From an uncultured Acholeplasmataceae bacterium (GTDB taxonomy: Bacteria > Bacillota_I > Bacilli_A > RF39 > UBA660): a stretch of DNA of 32,232 nt. The first letter of the stretch is position 1; each line of letters begins with the position of its first letter. The notes beneath the pieces were generated by a model. The model was not told the origin of the DNA. It saw only the letters and a list, made by a program, of their open reading frames with translations, and ran no database searches. Location of the stretch: NCBI GenBank assembly GCA_905203475.1, contig CAJKWD010000010.1, positions 1-32,232 of the forward strand, given 5' to 3'. Below are positions 13,589-20,735 of the stretch, piece after piece. Made by a program: the position numbers and the translations under genes.

Positions 13589-14488
13589 ATGAAAATACTT
13601 TGTATTGGACATGCTGCATATGATATTACAATTCCTGTCGAATCATATCCAGTAGAAAATACGAAAAATAGAGTACACGATAGAATAGAATGTGGTGGAG
13701 GACCAGCTTGTAATGCCGCGTATTTATTAGGTTGTTGGGGATCAGATGTCGAATTTGTAGGAGTCGTCGGTAATGATGCTTACGGTAAGAGAATTAAAGC
13801 AGAATTAGATCTTGTTGGCGTTAAAACAGAGCATATGCAATTAAATGAGCAATATACGACAACTTCTAGTTTTATTATTGCTAATACAAGTATTGGAACG
13901 AGAACAATTTTAACTTATCGACCAGATGAGATGACTTATCAATTAGATGCTTCTTTAGAACAACCAGATATTATTTTAATTGATGGACAAGAATATGAGT
14001 TATCTAAAAAAGTATTAGAGAAATATCCTGATGCCATTTCTATTATAGATGCGGGAAGACCAGTTCCTGAAGTGATAGAACTTTCACATATGGTAAACTA
14101 TGTTGTTTGTTCTCATGAATTTGCTGAAGAGATGACAGGTTTATCTTTAAAAAATACTAGTAAAGAAGTTTTAGAAGCATGTTATCAAAAAATGAAGGAA
14201 ATCTTTCAAAATGAAGTGATTATTACTTTAGAATCAACAGGATCTTTATATCAGGATAAAGGAAAAATAAAATTAATGCCAACAATTTCTGTGAAAGCAG
14301 TGGATTCGACGGGAGCAGGGGATTTATTCCACGGTGCTTTTACATATGGAATTAGTAAGGGATTACCACTTGAAAAAGTAATGCAAATAGCAACAGTGGC
14401 TGGTGGTATTTCAGTGACTAAAATCGGTGGTAGAAATTCTGTAGCGACGAAAGAAGAAATGAGAGCGTATATCGATGACTTTGAATGA
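13589..14488 (+). CDS. PfkB-family carbohydrate kinase
   Basis: A 299-aa ribokinase-superfamily sugar kinase. It has the N-terminal strand and substrate motif (KILCIGHAAYDITIPV), the Gly-rich GGGPACNAAYLLG, the GVVGNDAYG segment, and the C-terminal signature VDSTGAGDLFHGAF with the catalytic base Asp245. A late GGISVTKIGGRNSV follows the usual A-G-P-loop region. The substrate cannot be read from the sequence; ribose, fructose-type sugars or a nucleoside are possible. AAAGGGTGA precedes the ATG. The following Smr gene starts inside its last codons, so the two are co-transcribed. Confidence 0.9.
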   Translation: MKILCIGHAAYDITIPVESYPVENTKNRVHDRIECGGGPACNAAYLLGCWGSDVEFVGVVGNDAYGKRIKAELDLVGVKTEHMQLNEQYTTTSSFIIANTSIGTRTILTYRPDEMTYQLDASLEQPDIILIDGQEYELSKKVLEKYPDAISIIDAGRPVPEVIELSHMVNYVVCSHEFAEEMTGLSLKNTSKEVLEACYQKMKEIFQNEVIITLESTGSLYQDKGKIKLMPTISVKAVDSTGAGDLFHGAFTYGISKGLPLEKVMQIATVAGGISVTKIGGRNSVATKEEMRAYIDDFE

Positions 14489-14747
14489 TGTAATGTTTGT
14501 AGATTCATATCCTAAGATAGATTTACACGGATTTGACAGAGAAACTGCTAGGGTTGCCATTCAAGACTTTATCCGTGATGAAATTAAGCTAAAACAGCCA
14601 ATTATTGTGATTGTACATGGCTGTGGTAGTGGTATTTTAAGAAAAACTTGTCATGAAATTTTAAGAAAAAATAAAAAAGTATTAGATTTTAAGACATTTT
14701 ATTACAATCCTGGGTGTACAATTGCACTATTATCGATTGACGAATGA
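14475..14747 (+). CDS. stand-alone Smr-domain protein
   Basis: A 90-aa protein that is essentially one Smr domain: IDLHGFDRETA (the LDLHG motif), then VHGCGSGILR (HGxGxGxLR) and a final GCTIALL. Smr domains occur at the C-terminus of MutS2 and alone, and act as nucleases or RNA-binding modules. The ATG at 14475 overlaps the kinase gene by 14 bp and would be coupled to it; an in-frame ATG at 14493 lacks a ribosome site. The role here is unknown, perhaps RNA or ribosome quality control as proposed for other Smr proteins. Confidence 0.85.
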   Translation: MTLNDVMFVDSYPKIDLHGFDRETARVAIQDFIRDEIKLKQPIIVIVHGCGSGILRKTCHEILRKNKKVLDFKTFYYNPGCTIALLSIDE

Positions 14748-14796
14748 GTTGTTTTAGTGTTACAATGTTACTATAAAAAGTATATCTTATAATAAT

Positions 14797-14825
14797 TTGA
14801 CAGTTATAATGTTTTGTGTTAGGAT
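14797..14825 (+). promoter_or_regulatory. promoter of the surface-protein operon
   Basis: TTGACA (14797-14802), 17-bp spacer, TAGGAT (14820-14825) with extended -10 TG (14817-14818). It is one of the best -35 matches in the window and drives the operon 14853-18575. Confidence 0.7.
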
Positions 14826-14852
14826 AACAACCAATTAAAGGGGGAGTTAAGT

Positions 14853-16217
14853 ATGTATAATGAACGAAGAGATAGCTTTTCATTGAAGGATGTAATTCTA
14901 CAGGTTTTATTTGTAGTTTTATTTGTTTTCTTGTTGATGTGGTTATTCCCATCAAAGCAATTTGTAAAGGACACGGTACAACCATTATATGATCGTATCT
15001 TTGTGGAAAATATTTTAATCATGAAGGATGCGGCAAAAGGTTATTATACCAACGAAAGATTACCGCAAGTCGTTGGTGAAAAAGCTTCTATGACCTTAGG
15101 TAAAATGATCGATGAAAAATTAGTTTTACCAATTAAAGATAGTAGTGGAAAATTATGTGATGAAGATGAATCATATGTTGAAGTGACAAAAAAAGATAAT
15201 GAATATGTCATGAAAGTAAATTTAAAATGTAGTGAACAAGAAAATTATATTTTAGTTTACATGGGATGCTACGATTATTGTAAGACAACGATTTGTGAAA
15301 AGAATACGCAAGATATCAAGAGTCCTACAATTATACCAACCAATTCACGTGCAGCAACACCAAGTAAATCACCAAGTAAATCTCCATCAAAATCACCATC
15401 TACAACTCCTGACGAACCAGCAGTAACTCCACCAAGTGAAACACCGACAACGCCACCAGGAAAAGAATATTTATATGAATATAAGAAAATTATCAATGGA
15501 ACATGTTCTGATTGGAGCGATAACTGGTCAAAATGGACAATAAATCCAAAATATTCAACTGCAACACAGAAAGTTCAACAAAAAACAGAAGTATCAGGAT
15601 ATAAGACTTCAACTGAAAGACGTTTAGTTGGTACAAAGACAAAAACAGTGTTAGATACAACAAAACCAATTTATAAAGATGAAAGATACTATGTTGGAAC
15701 AGTGAAAAAAGATTACTGTAAACAATATGGTTATGTATTATCTGATACAGGACAATATAGAACGGAATATTCAGCTTGGAGTTATGTTAGAACAGATAAA
15801 TTAGCATACGTTCCAACTGATACTGCAACTACGCGTTATGTTGTTGTTCCAAACTCTGCACAAACAGAAGACTGTACTGTAAATTGTAGTGGTAAAGTAA
15901 CGATGTTATATCGTGTATACCAAAGAACTTCAACACAAGTTCCAGTAAAACAAAATGTTTATACATGTTTAGCAACTGGTACAAAAGAAGAGGCAGTATA
16001 CAATACAAGAAAAGTATTAACTGGTTACCAAACAAAAACAGTCACAGAAAACGTATATCGCGATGTAACTGTTAAAACACCAATTTATACAACATATTAC
16101 AGAACAAAAACATGTAAATATACAAGTGGTTCTGTAAAAACAAAATGGAGTTATTATAATGATCAATCTTTAATCAACGATGGATATCAAATGACAGGAA
16201 ATAAGAAGGAAAAATAA
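14853..16217 (+). CDS. membrane-anchored surface protein with Ser/Pro repeat linker
   Basis: A 454-aa protein of unknown function. Residues 1-13 are cytoplasmic, 14-34 form a membrane anchor, and about 35-160 form a small domain with Cys pairs (MGCYDYCKTTIC). Residues about 166-207 are a Ser/Pro/Thr linker with tandem SKSP units. The C-terminal ~245 residues are Tyr/Thr/Lys-rich. They start with GTCSDWSDNWSKWTI, a W-x-x-W-like motif reminiscent of thrombospondin type 1 repeats, followed by many short beta-like Tyr/Thr/Val segments and Cys residues. A strong AAGGGGGAG precedes the ATG. The next gene follows after 15 bp, so the pair probably acts together at the cell surface. Confidence 0.75.
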   Translation: MYNERRDSFSLKDVILQVLFVVLFVFLLMWLFPSKQFVKDTVQPLYDRIFVENILIMKDAAKGYYTNERLPQVVGEKASMTLGKMIDEKLVLPIKDSSGKLCDEDESYVEVTKKDNEYVMKVNLKCSEQENYILVYMGCYDYCKTTICEKNTQDIKSPTIIPTNSRAATPSKSPSKSPSKSPSTTPDEPAVTPPSETPTTPPGKEYLYEYKKIINGTCSDWSDNWSKWTINPKYSTATQKVQQKTEVSGYKTSTERRLVGTKTKTVLDTTKPIYKDERYYVGTVKKDYCKQYGYVLSDTGQYRTEYSAWSYVRTDKLAYVPTDTATTRYVVVPNSAQTEDCTVNCSGKVTMLYRVYQRTSTQVPVKQNVYTCLATGTKEEAVYNTRKVLTGYQTKTVTENVYRDVTVKTPIYTTYYRTKTCKYTSGSVKTKWSYYNDQSLINDGYQMTGNKKEK

Positions 16218-16232
16218 TAGGAGGCATTGATT

Positions 16233-18575
16233 ATGAATTTAAAAGAATTTGAAAGAGAATATCTTAACATATTAAATAGTCAAGATAATGATAAGACAGA
16301 AAAATTAATTCAATTGGTATCAGATAATATTGAAAATATGGAAATCCCAACGGATTATATTACAAAAGTTTCTGATGAAATGGTAAAATTACATAACCAA
16401 GAAATATCTGTAGAAGATATTTTGAAAGAACATCAAGAGACTCCTATTGTTGAATTAGAACAAGTTTTAGAAAATAGTGATGATGCAAAATTAAATTCAC
16501 AAACCTTAGATGGACAAAAAAATGGTAAAGTTTTCAATACTAAGAATTTGAAAAAAGCAGCATTAGGTGGTCTAGCACTTTTTGCTGCATACCAAGGAGT
16601 GCAAGCTTTCCAACCACAACCACAACAAGATGTTGCACCAATGACTGAGACAAAGAAGGAAAGTTCTTCTGAGTATGAAAAATTAGCTGTGAAAGATGGA
16701 ACTAACTTCAATCCAAATGATTTAAATCAATTAACAGATGCAGCAGCTAATATGGCAAAAGAATTATCAGCTGGTGGCTTTACTAGTTACTATAATATTG
16801 AAACTGGTGAATATAAACCAATTACGGCTGAAGATGCTCTTATGTTAACAGAAGCATTGAACCTTGGTAGTAATGAATATGATGAATGGCGTAAAGCACA
16901 AATTCAACATGATGAGTCATCTGCACAACGTTATGATGAAGTGATGAATGAACTTTATACATTTACAGTAGCAGATGCGATGTCATTAACAAATCATGAA
17001 AATAGTAAAATCGATTATACAAAATTTATCGCAAATCAAGATCTTGCGACAATGTTAAATGGATTACAAGACGATATTATTGCTTATAATGATGCACAAC
17101 CTGATGCTAAGAAAACACAAGCTAAAGCATTGTTAGATAAATGGATTACAGCAATGGAAAATCGTTCTGATTTGCCAACAAACGATGCTGTTATGAGCGT
17201 AATGCAAGCACAAATGTATGGTTTTGTAAACCGTATGCAATTTGATGGATTAAGTTTCCAAACTGTTGGTTTTGATGAGTCTAGATTTGCTAATATTTTT
17301 TACGATTTACCATCTTGCCAAGAAATTGATCAAGATGCATATGATGCATATTGGCATGGTAATATCAGAACAGAAGATAGTGATGTTACTGTAAATCGTA
17401 TGGATCGTAAAGTAGATTTTGAAGGATTCTTTAATGAAGTAAAAACGGATAAAGAAGAAATCAAAGAAGGAATTGAAGAGAAAAAATATAATGATGATGC
17501 TGAATGGGAAGATTTAGTAGAACTTACTGGTAAAAAAATGGGAGATTTGGAAGTAATTCCTAACCCTGATTTTACGCAAGCTAAAATTGATGCTTTACTT
17601 GCAGAACAAGGTGGTATTGATTTACAACCTGGCGAAACAATTCAATATGATGCGAATGGAAATGCATATGTACTCGCTCCAGGAGTAGTGATGGGAGAGG
17701 GTGCAAATCTTCCGACTGAGGAAGAAGTAACACAACAAATTGAAGAAGAAAAACATGAAATGCAAGAAGATGCCGCAAAATATTATGATACAGGATTAAA
17801 TGATGCAATGGCTAATGGTGATAGAACAGGTTCACTTATGAATGTACCTGGCGGAATTAGTGAAGCAGAACAAAACGGGTATAAAACTGGTTATAGCCGT
17901 GGAGTAGAATATAACAAGATTGCTTATCAATTAGGTTTAGAAGGACAACAATTAAGTGGTGAACTTTCTAACTGTCAAAATGCATATAATGAAGGATATA
18001 AGCAATATCAAGCAAATCAAGAAAAAGAGGAACAAGAAAACGAACAAGACCAAGTTGATTATCAGAAATTAGCAGAAGAAGCATATAATGCCGGATATGC
18101 CGCATTTGAAAGTGGTGCTTCAAGAGATAGTGTTCCGGAAAAATATAAAGATTTTGCAGTTGAATGGCAAAATGGTTGGGATAATGCTAAGGATATAAAA
18201 GATCATAATGTAGGTCAAGTAACAGATGGACCTGAAGAAGGTGAGGTAGTTGAAACACCAACAACACCTGAACAACCTACTACTCCAGAGCAACCATCTA
18301 CTCCTGAACAAACACAACCAGAACAACCATCAACACCTGCTTATTCATGGAATGACGTATATAATGCTGGAGTTCAAGCAGCTTATGCTGCAGGAGCAAA
18401 TACAACTGGTGCACCATGTGCTGCATGTCCAACTGAATATGCTGGATTTGAAGATGCATGGGCTGCTGGATGGGGAACTGCACTTGCTGAATATGAAATG
18501 AATAAAGATTATTATGCTGAGCAAGCTGCACAACAAGCTCAAGCAACACCAGATGCAACGCAAAAAACAAGATAA
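16233..18575 (+). CDS. large membrane-anchored protein with C-terminal repeat modules
   Basis: A 780-aa protein of unknown function. About 100 acidic, helical residues precede a hydrophobic segment near residues 107-123 (AALGGLALFAAYQGVQAF). The rest is acidic and probably extracellular. The C-terminal third holds three divergent modules near residues 513-560, 612-655 and 704-750. They follow the pattern YNAGxxAxxxGA, then P..Y..F...W..GW..A in the last two. A TPEQP-type linker (near 670-702) separates the last two modules. The last module has a CAAC motif. GGAGG precedes the ATG at 16233; an ATG at 16230 and an ATT-preceded frame start at 16227 are less likely. It ends at a strong terminator. 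Confidence 0.72.
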   Translation: MNLKEFEREYLNILNSQDNDKTEKLIQLVSDNIENMEIPTDYITKVSDEMVKLHNQEISVEDILKEHQETPIVELEQVLENSDDAKLNSQTLDGQKNGKVFNTKNLKKAALGGLALFAAYQGVQAFQPQPQQDVAPMTETKKESSSEYEKLAVKDGTNFNPNDLNQLTDAAANMAKELSAGGFTSYYNIETGEYKPITAEDALMLTEALNLGSNEYDEWRKAQIQHDESSAQRYDEVMNELYTFTVADAMSLTNHENSKIDYTKFIANQDLATMLNGLQDDIIAYNDAQPDAKKTQAKALLDKWITAMENRSDLPTNDAVMSVMQAQMYGFVNRMQFDGLSFQTVGFDESRFANIFYDLPSCQEIDQDAYDAYWHGNIRTEDSDVTVNRMDRKVDFEGFFNEVKTDKEEIKEGIEEKKYNDDAEWEDLVELTGKKMGDLEVIPNPDFTQAKIDALLAEQGGIDLQPGETIQYDANGNAYVLAPGVVMGEGANLPTEEEVTQQIEEEKHEMQEDAAKYYDTGLNDAMANGDRTGSLMNVPGGISEAEQNGYKTGYSRGVEYNKIAYQLGLEGQQLSGELSNCQNAYNEGYKQYQANQEKEEQENEQDQVDYQKLAEEAYNAGYAAFESGASRDSVPEKYKDFAVEWQNGWDNAKDIKDHNVGQVTDGPEEGEVVETPTTPEQPTTPEQPSTPEQTQPEQPSTPAYSWNDVYNAGVQAAYAAGANTTGAPCAACPTEYAGFEDAWAAGWGTALAEYEMNKDYYAEQAAQQAQATPDATQKTR

Positions 18576-18580
18576 TATAA

Positions 18581-18606
18581 AAAGCTATCTAAGGATAGCT
18601 TTTTTC
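18581..18606 (+). terminator. intrinsic terminator of the surface-protein operon
   Basis: AAGCTATC (18582-18589), loop TAAG, GATAGCTT (18594-18601), T run. Confidence 0.85.
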
Positions 18607-18618
18607 TTGCCGATTTCA

Positions 18619-18648
18619 TTGACAAGTTTTTTTTAAACGTGCTATAAT
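18619..18648 (+). promoter_or_regulatory. consensus vegetative promoter
   Basis: TTGACA (18619-18624), 18-bp spacer, TATAAT (18643-18648) with extended -10 TG (18640-18641). Both hexamers are perfect; this should be one of the strongest promoters here. Confidence 0.8.
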
Positions 18649-18686
18649 AAAAATAGACTATAGCAATAGAAGGGAGGGTAATAAAA

Positions 18687-19106
18687 ATGAAAGATTTTTA
18701 TATTTTTGACTACACAGATGAAAATGAATTTAAAAAGTTAGAGCGTTCTTTAAAGAAATACAATATGTTAGCTTTTAAAAAGTTGTATTTTGAATATTAC
18801 CCTCAGTTAAAAGAAGGAAAATTACTTGGTAAATTAGTTTCTACAAATGCGCAGAAAAAAATGAAAACATATGAGTTAAAACTTCCAACTGATGTTTTAT
18901 TCTCTAAGGTGCATGGGGATATTGTGTTGGTATATCATGTATATGAGAATGAAAAAATCATCATGCTAGATTACATTAAACCAGTGGATATTTTAAGCGA
19001 AGGACATCAATCAGAACTTGAAACTTATAAGGGAATTATGGTTTCAAAAGAACATGCTGATAAAGATATTTTTAAGATTAATTTATTAAATATGATTCAA
19101 AAATAG
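18687..19106 (+). CDS. uncharacterised 139-aa protein
   Basis: I do not recognise a family. The protein is soluble-looking and basic, without a signal or membrane segment, and is rich in Lys, Tyr and Leu (KKLERSLKKYNMLAFKKLYF). Later segments such as VHGDIVLVYHVYENEKIIMLDYI look like beta strands. GGGAGGG precedes the ATG, an unusually strong ribosome site, and the promoter is a perfect match, so expression is probably high. It is followed by a terminator and then a further unknown gene. The combination of strong promoter and strong ribosome site on a small unknown protein is the most informative fact. Confidence 0.72.
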   Translation: MKDFYIFDYTDENEFKKLERSLKKYNMLAFKKLYFEYYPQLKEGKLLGKLVSTNAQKKMKTYELKLPTDVLFSKVHGDIVLVYHVYENEKIIMLDYIKPVDILSEGHQSELETYKGIMVSKEHADKDIFKINLLNMIQK

Positions 19107-19126
19107 AAAGGTAACTTTCTTTTTTT
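19105..19126 (+). terminator. intrinsic terminator
   Basis: AGAAAG (19105-19110), loop GTAA, CTTTCT (19115-19120), T run to 19126. Its last T is also the first base of a TATAAT (19126-19131) ahead of the next gene. Confidence 0.7.
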
Positions 19127-19142
19127 ATAATAGGTGATAAAG

Positions 19143-19805
19143 ATGGATGAATTAAATATTGTTTTGGACGATGAATTATATCAATTTAAAACACACTATG
19201 AGAAACAAAGTGGGCCTGTTATTTTGTTTTTAGAGCCAGCTACAGAGGGAAAACTATCTTCTGATATATTTTCTCATTCGTTTATAAAAAAACGTAGTGA
19301 GAGTCTTAAAACGAGTATAAAAGAGTATGAAAAAGAAATTATAAGGCCACTAAAACCATTATTCCAACATAAATATAAAAAATTAAATATATGGATGACA
19401 TTGGGAATGAATAGTGGAATCAATCTTCTTTTATTATTAGCATATTTAGATCAAGTACAAGATCACAATAAAATCACCATTTATTTATTCGATGAAAAAA
19501 TGAGAAATATCAAAAATTATACTATCTCTGCAGATGGATATTATTTAATTTATCAAACAGTATTATTAGAACACAAGAAACCAAGAGAAATTACCATTAC
19601 ACCAATTCAACAAGCTATTTCATATTTTCTAACTTATAAAAAAGAAAATAATCTATTAAAAAAATTTATCCTAGCTAATATTTCATTAGAACCACAAATG
19701 TTATATATTAAATTCATGGGAAAATTTAATGAATATCACTTAACAGATCAGCAATTTATTCAATTATTACACGAAGTAAAAAAAGAATATTCAACTCAAT
19801 TATAA
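19143..19805 (+). CDS. uncharacterised 220-aa protein, faintly DUF1835-like
   Basis: The protein starts with a possible beta strand (ELNIVLDDELYQF), passes a basic stretch (KKRSESLKTSIKEYEKE), and has the segment LNIWMTLGMNSGINLLLLLAYL. The order of a strand, an acidic turn, an Arg/Lys-rich helix and then IW followed by a helix of aliphatic residues faintly recalls DUF1835 proteins, but key residues are not preserved well enough to be sure. No signal peptide; one moderately hydrophobic helix. The ATG at 19143 follows AGGTGA; a GTG at 19134 is possible but lacks its own site. A TATAAT only 11 bp upstream would make a transcript nearly leaderless, so read-through from 18687 may also express it. 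Confidence 0.65.
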   Translation: MDELNIVLDDELYQFKTHYEKQSGPVILFLEPATEGKLSSDIFSHSFIKKRSESLKTSIKEYEKEIIRPLKPLFQHKYKKLNIWMTLGMNSGINLLLLLAYLDQVQDHNKITIYLFDEKMRNIKNYTISADGYYLIYQTVLLEHKKPREITITPIQQAISYFLTYKKENNLLKKFILANISLEPQMLYIKFMGKFNEYHLTDQQFIQLLHEVKKEYSTQL

Positions 19806-19883
19806 TACCTTGAAAGTTCATACAAAATAAAAGAGCCAAAAATTGGTATAATTTATTTAGAAAGAACTCTGAAGGTATTTTTT
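19804..19883 (+). terminator. long hairpin, possible terminator
   Basis: AATACCTT (19804-19811) and AGTTC (19815-19819) are complementary to AAGGTATT (19872-19879) and GAACT (19864-19868), and a T run follows. The ~44-nt apical region contains a smaller CCAA/TTGG hairpin and a TATAAT. It may be a terminator with a long loop or part of a small RNA. Confidence 0.35.
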
Positions 19884-19986
19884 AATGGGAATATTATATA
19901 TTTTGTAATTATATGCATTATACATTTTGATAAGCGTTTCGCTATTTCTAAAAAATTCAAACATGTACCTAATTATATTTATTTAC

Positions 19987-20013
19987 AAAAAAACCGTTGA
20001 ATTTCAACGGTTT
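19987..20013 (-). terminator. intrinsic terminator of tRNA-Leu
   Basis: On the minus strand AAACCGTTG (20013-20005), loop AAATT, CAACGGTTT (19999-19991), then a T run (19993-19987). Confidence 0.8.
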
Positions 20014-20022
20014 ATTTCTTTG

Positions 20023-20107
20023 TGGTGCGGGTGAAGGGACTCGAACCCACATGCCGTAAGGCGCTGGCTCCTAAGGCCAGTGCGTCTACCAATTTCGCCA
20101 CACCCGC
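20023..20107 (-). tRNA. tRNA-Leu, anticodon UAG
   Basis: An 85-nt tRNA with the CCA end encoded. The acceptor GCGGGTG (20107-20101) pairs with CACCCGC. The D arm is GCGAAATTGGTAGACGC. The anticodon stem-loop is CTGGC CTTAGGA GCCAG with anticodon UAG. A class II variable arm (GCCTTACGGC) and the T loop TTCGAGT follow. It reads CUA and, by wobble, other CUN codons. The T stem has one U-U opposition, otherwise the cloverleaf is normal. Confidence 0.95.
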
Positions 20108-20127
20108 AACTTGTTAATACATTTATG

Positions 20128-20156
20128 ATTATACAACATAAAGCATGACATTTCAA
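20128..20156 (-). promoter_or_regulatory. promoter of tRNA-Leu
   Basis: On the minus strand TTGAAA (20156-20151), 17-bp spacer, TATAAT (20133-20128), about 20 bp before the tRNA. Confidence 0.75.
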
Positions 20157-20238
20157 GTTATTTTTTAAATATTTGTGAAATTCAAAGAGGTAATGCTAAA
20201 TCTAAAATAAAAAATAGATATAGATATAATAAAACGTC

Positions 20239-20255
20239 CCATAATCACGTTATGG
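20239..20255. promoter_or_regulatory. palindrome upstream of the XRE regulator, candidate operator
   Basis: CCATAA (20239-20244), spacer TCACG, TTATGG (20250-20255). It lies upstream of the probable -10 TATACT (20284-20289) of the small XRE gene, with no T run to suggest a terminator. A TTTGAAA direct repeat follows at 20258-20271. Confidence 0.4.
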
Positions 20256-20309
20256 AATTTGAAAATTTGAAACTATTTTTCGATATACTGTCGATGATAG
20301 GTGATTGAT

Positions 20310-20528
20310 ATGAAAGTAGTAATTAAAAATAATGAATATACAAAGGGCGAATTAATTAAGATTATGCGTGAGTGGAGCGAGAAGACACAAAAAGAATTTG
20401 CAAAAGACATTGGTAAAAGTGAAATTAGTATTCAAAAGTATGAAGCAGATGCAGTAAATTATGGAATTCAAACACTACTAGATCTTGCTCGAAAAAATCA
20501 CATTACAATTACAATTGAAAAAAAATAA
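20310..20528 (+). CDS. small XRE-type HTH regulator
   Basis: A 72-aa protein consisting almost entirely of one Cro/CI-type helix-turn-helix: LIKIMREWSEKTQKEFAKDIGKSEISIQKYEADAVNYGIQTLLDLAR, shown here by its key parts TQKEFAKDIG (helix 2) and SEISIQKYE (recognition helix). A short beta-like tail (ITITIEKK) ends it and may serve dimerisation. The ATG at 20310 follows AGGTGA; a GTG at 20301 is in frame but overlaps that site. The gene sits between two tRNA genes on the opposite strand. There is no partner toxin gene beside it. A palindrome upstream may be its own operator. Confidence 0.82.
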   Translation: MKVVIKNNEYTKGELIKIMREWSEKTQKEFAKDIGKSEISIQKYEADAVNYGIQTLLDLARKNHITITIEKK

Positions 20529-20558
20529 AAAGTCTTGTATGTAAACAAGACTTTTTTT
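20529..20558. terminator. bidirectional terminator
   Basis: AAAGTCTTGT (20529-20538), loop ATGTAA, ACAAGACTTT (20545-20554), T run on the plus strand, and A-rich 5' flank giving T on the minus strand. It serves the XRE gene and the convergent CAU tRNA. Confidence 0.85.
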
Positions 20559-20565
20559 GTTATCG

Positions 20566-20642
20566 TGGTGGACCTTGTAGGACTCGAACCTACGACCGCC
20601 CGGTTATGAGCCGGATGCTCTAACCAACTGAGCTAAAGGTCC
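20566..20642 (-). tRNA. tRNA with anticodon CAU (Ile2 or elongator Met)
   Basis: A 77-nt tRNA with CCA encoded. The acceptor GGACCTT pairs with AAGGTCC, the D arm contains AGCTCAGTTGGTTAGAGC, the anticodon loop is CTCATAA, and the T arm is GTAGG TTCGAGT CCTAC. CAU is shared by initiator Met, elongator Met and the AUA-reading Ile2 tRNA made by TilS lysidine modification. The first acceptor pair is G-C, which argues against initiator. The body closely resembles the Bacillus tRNA I remember as Ile2, so I lean to Ile2, but this cannot be settled by eye. Confidence 0.93.
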
Positions 20643-20653
20643 ATGACTTTTAT

Positions 20654-20682
20654 ATAATATCATAGATATTTTGAAAATGCAA
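20654..20682 (-). promoter_or_regulatory. promoter of the CAU tRNA
   Basis: On the minus strand TTGCAT (20682-20677), 17-bp spacer, TATTAT (20659-20654). Confidence 0.6.
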
Positions 20683-20735
20683 TAATTAGTCACAATTTTA
20701 TTATGATTGGAATGGAATAAAAGAGGAGGAGAGAT

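Noticed and set aside
15361..15400. Short tandem DNA repeat that might look like a CRISPR or minisatellite
   Set aside because: It codes for the SKSP linker within an intact frame; units are only 12 bp and there are no spacers.
19884..19986. Possible small gene or RNA in the AT-rich stretch after 19883
   Set aside because: I see only a weak AGCG/CGCT hairpin (about 19933-19943) with no T run, no ribosome site and no promoter pair; nothing supportable.
20301..20528. Antitoxin of a type II toxin-antitoxin pair
   Set aside because: The HTH protein is the right size, but there is no partner gene within reach on either side, only tRNAs and terminators.
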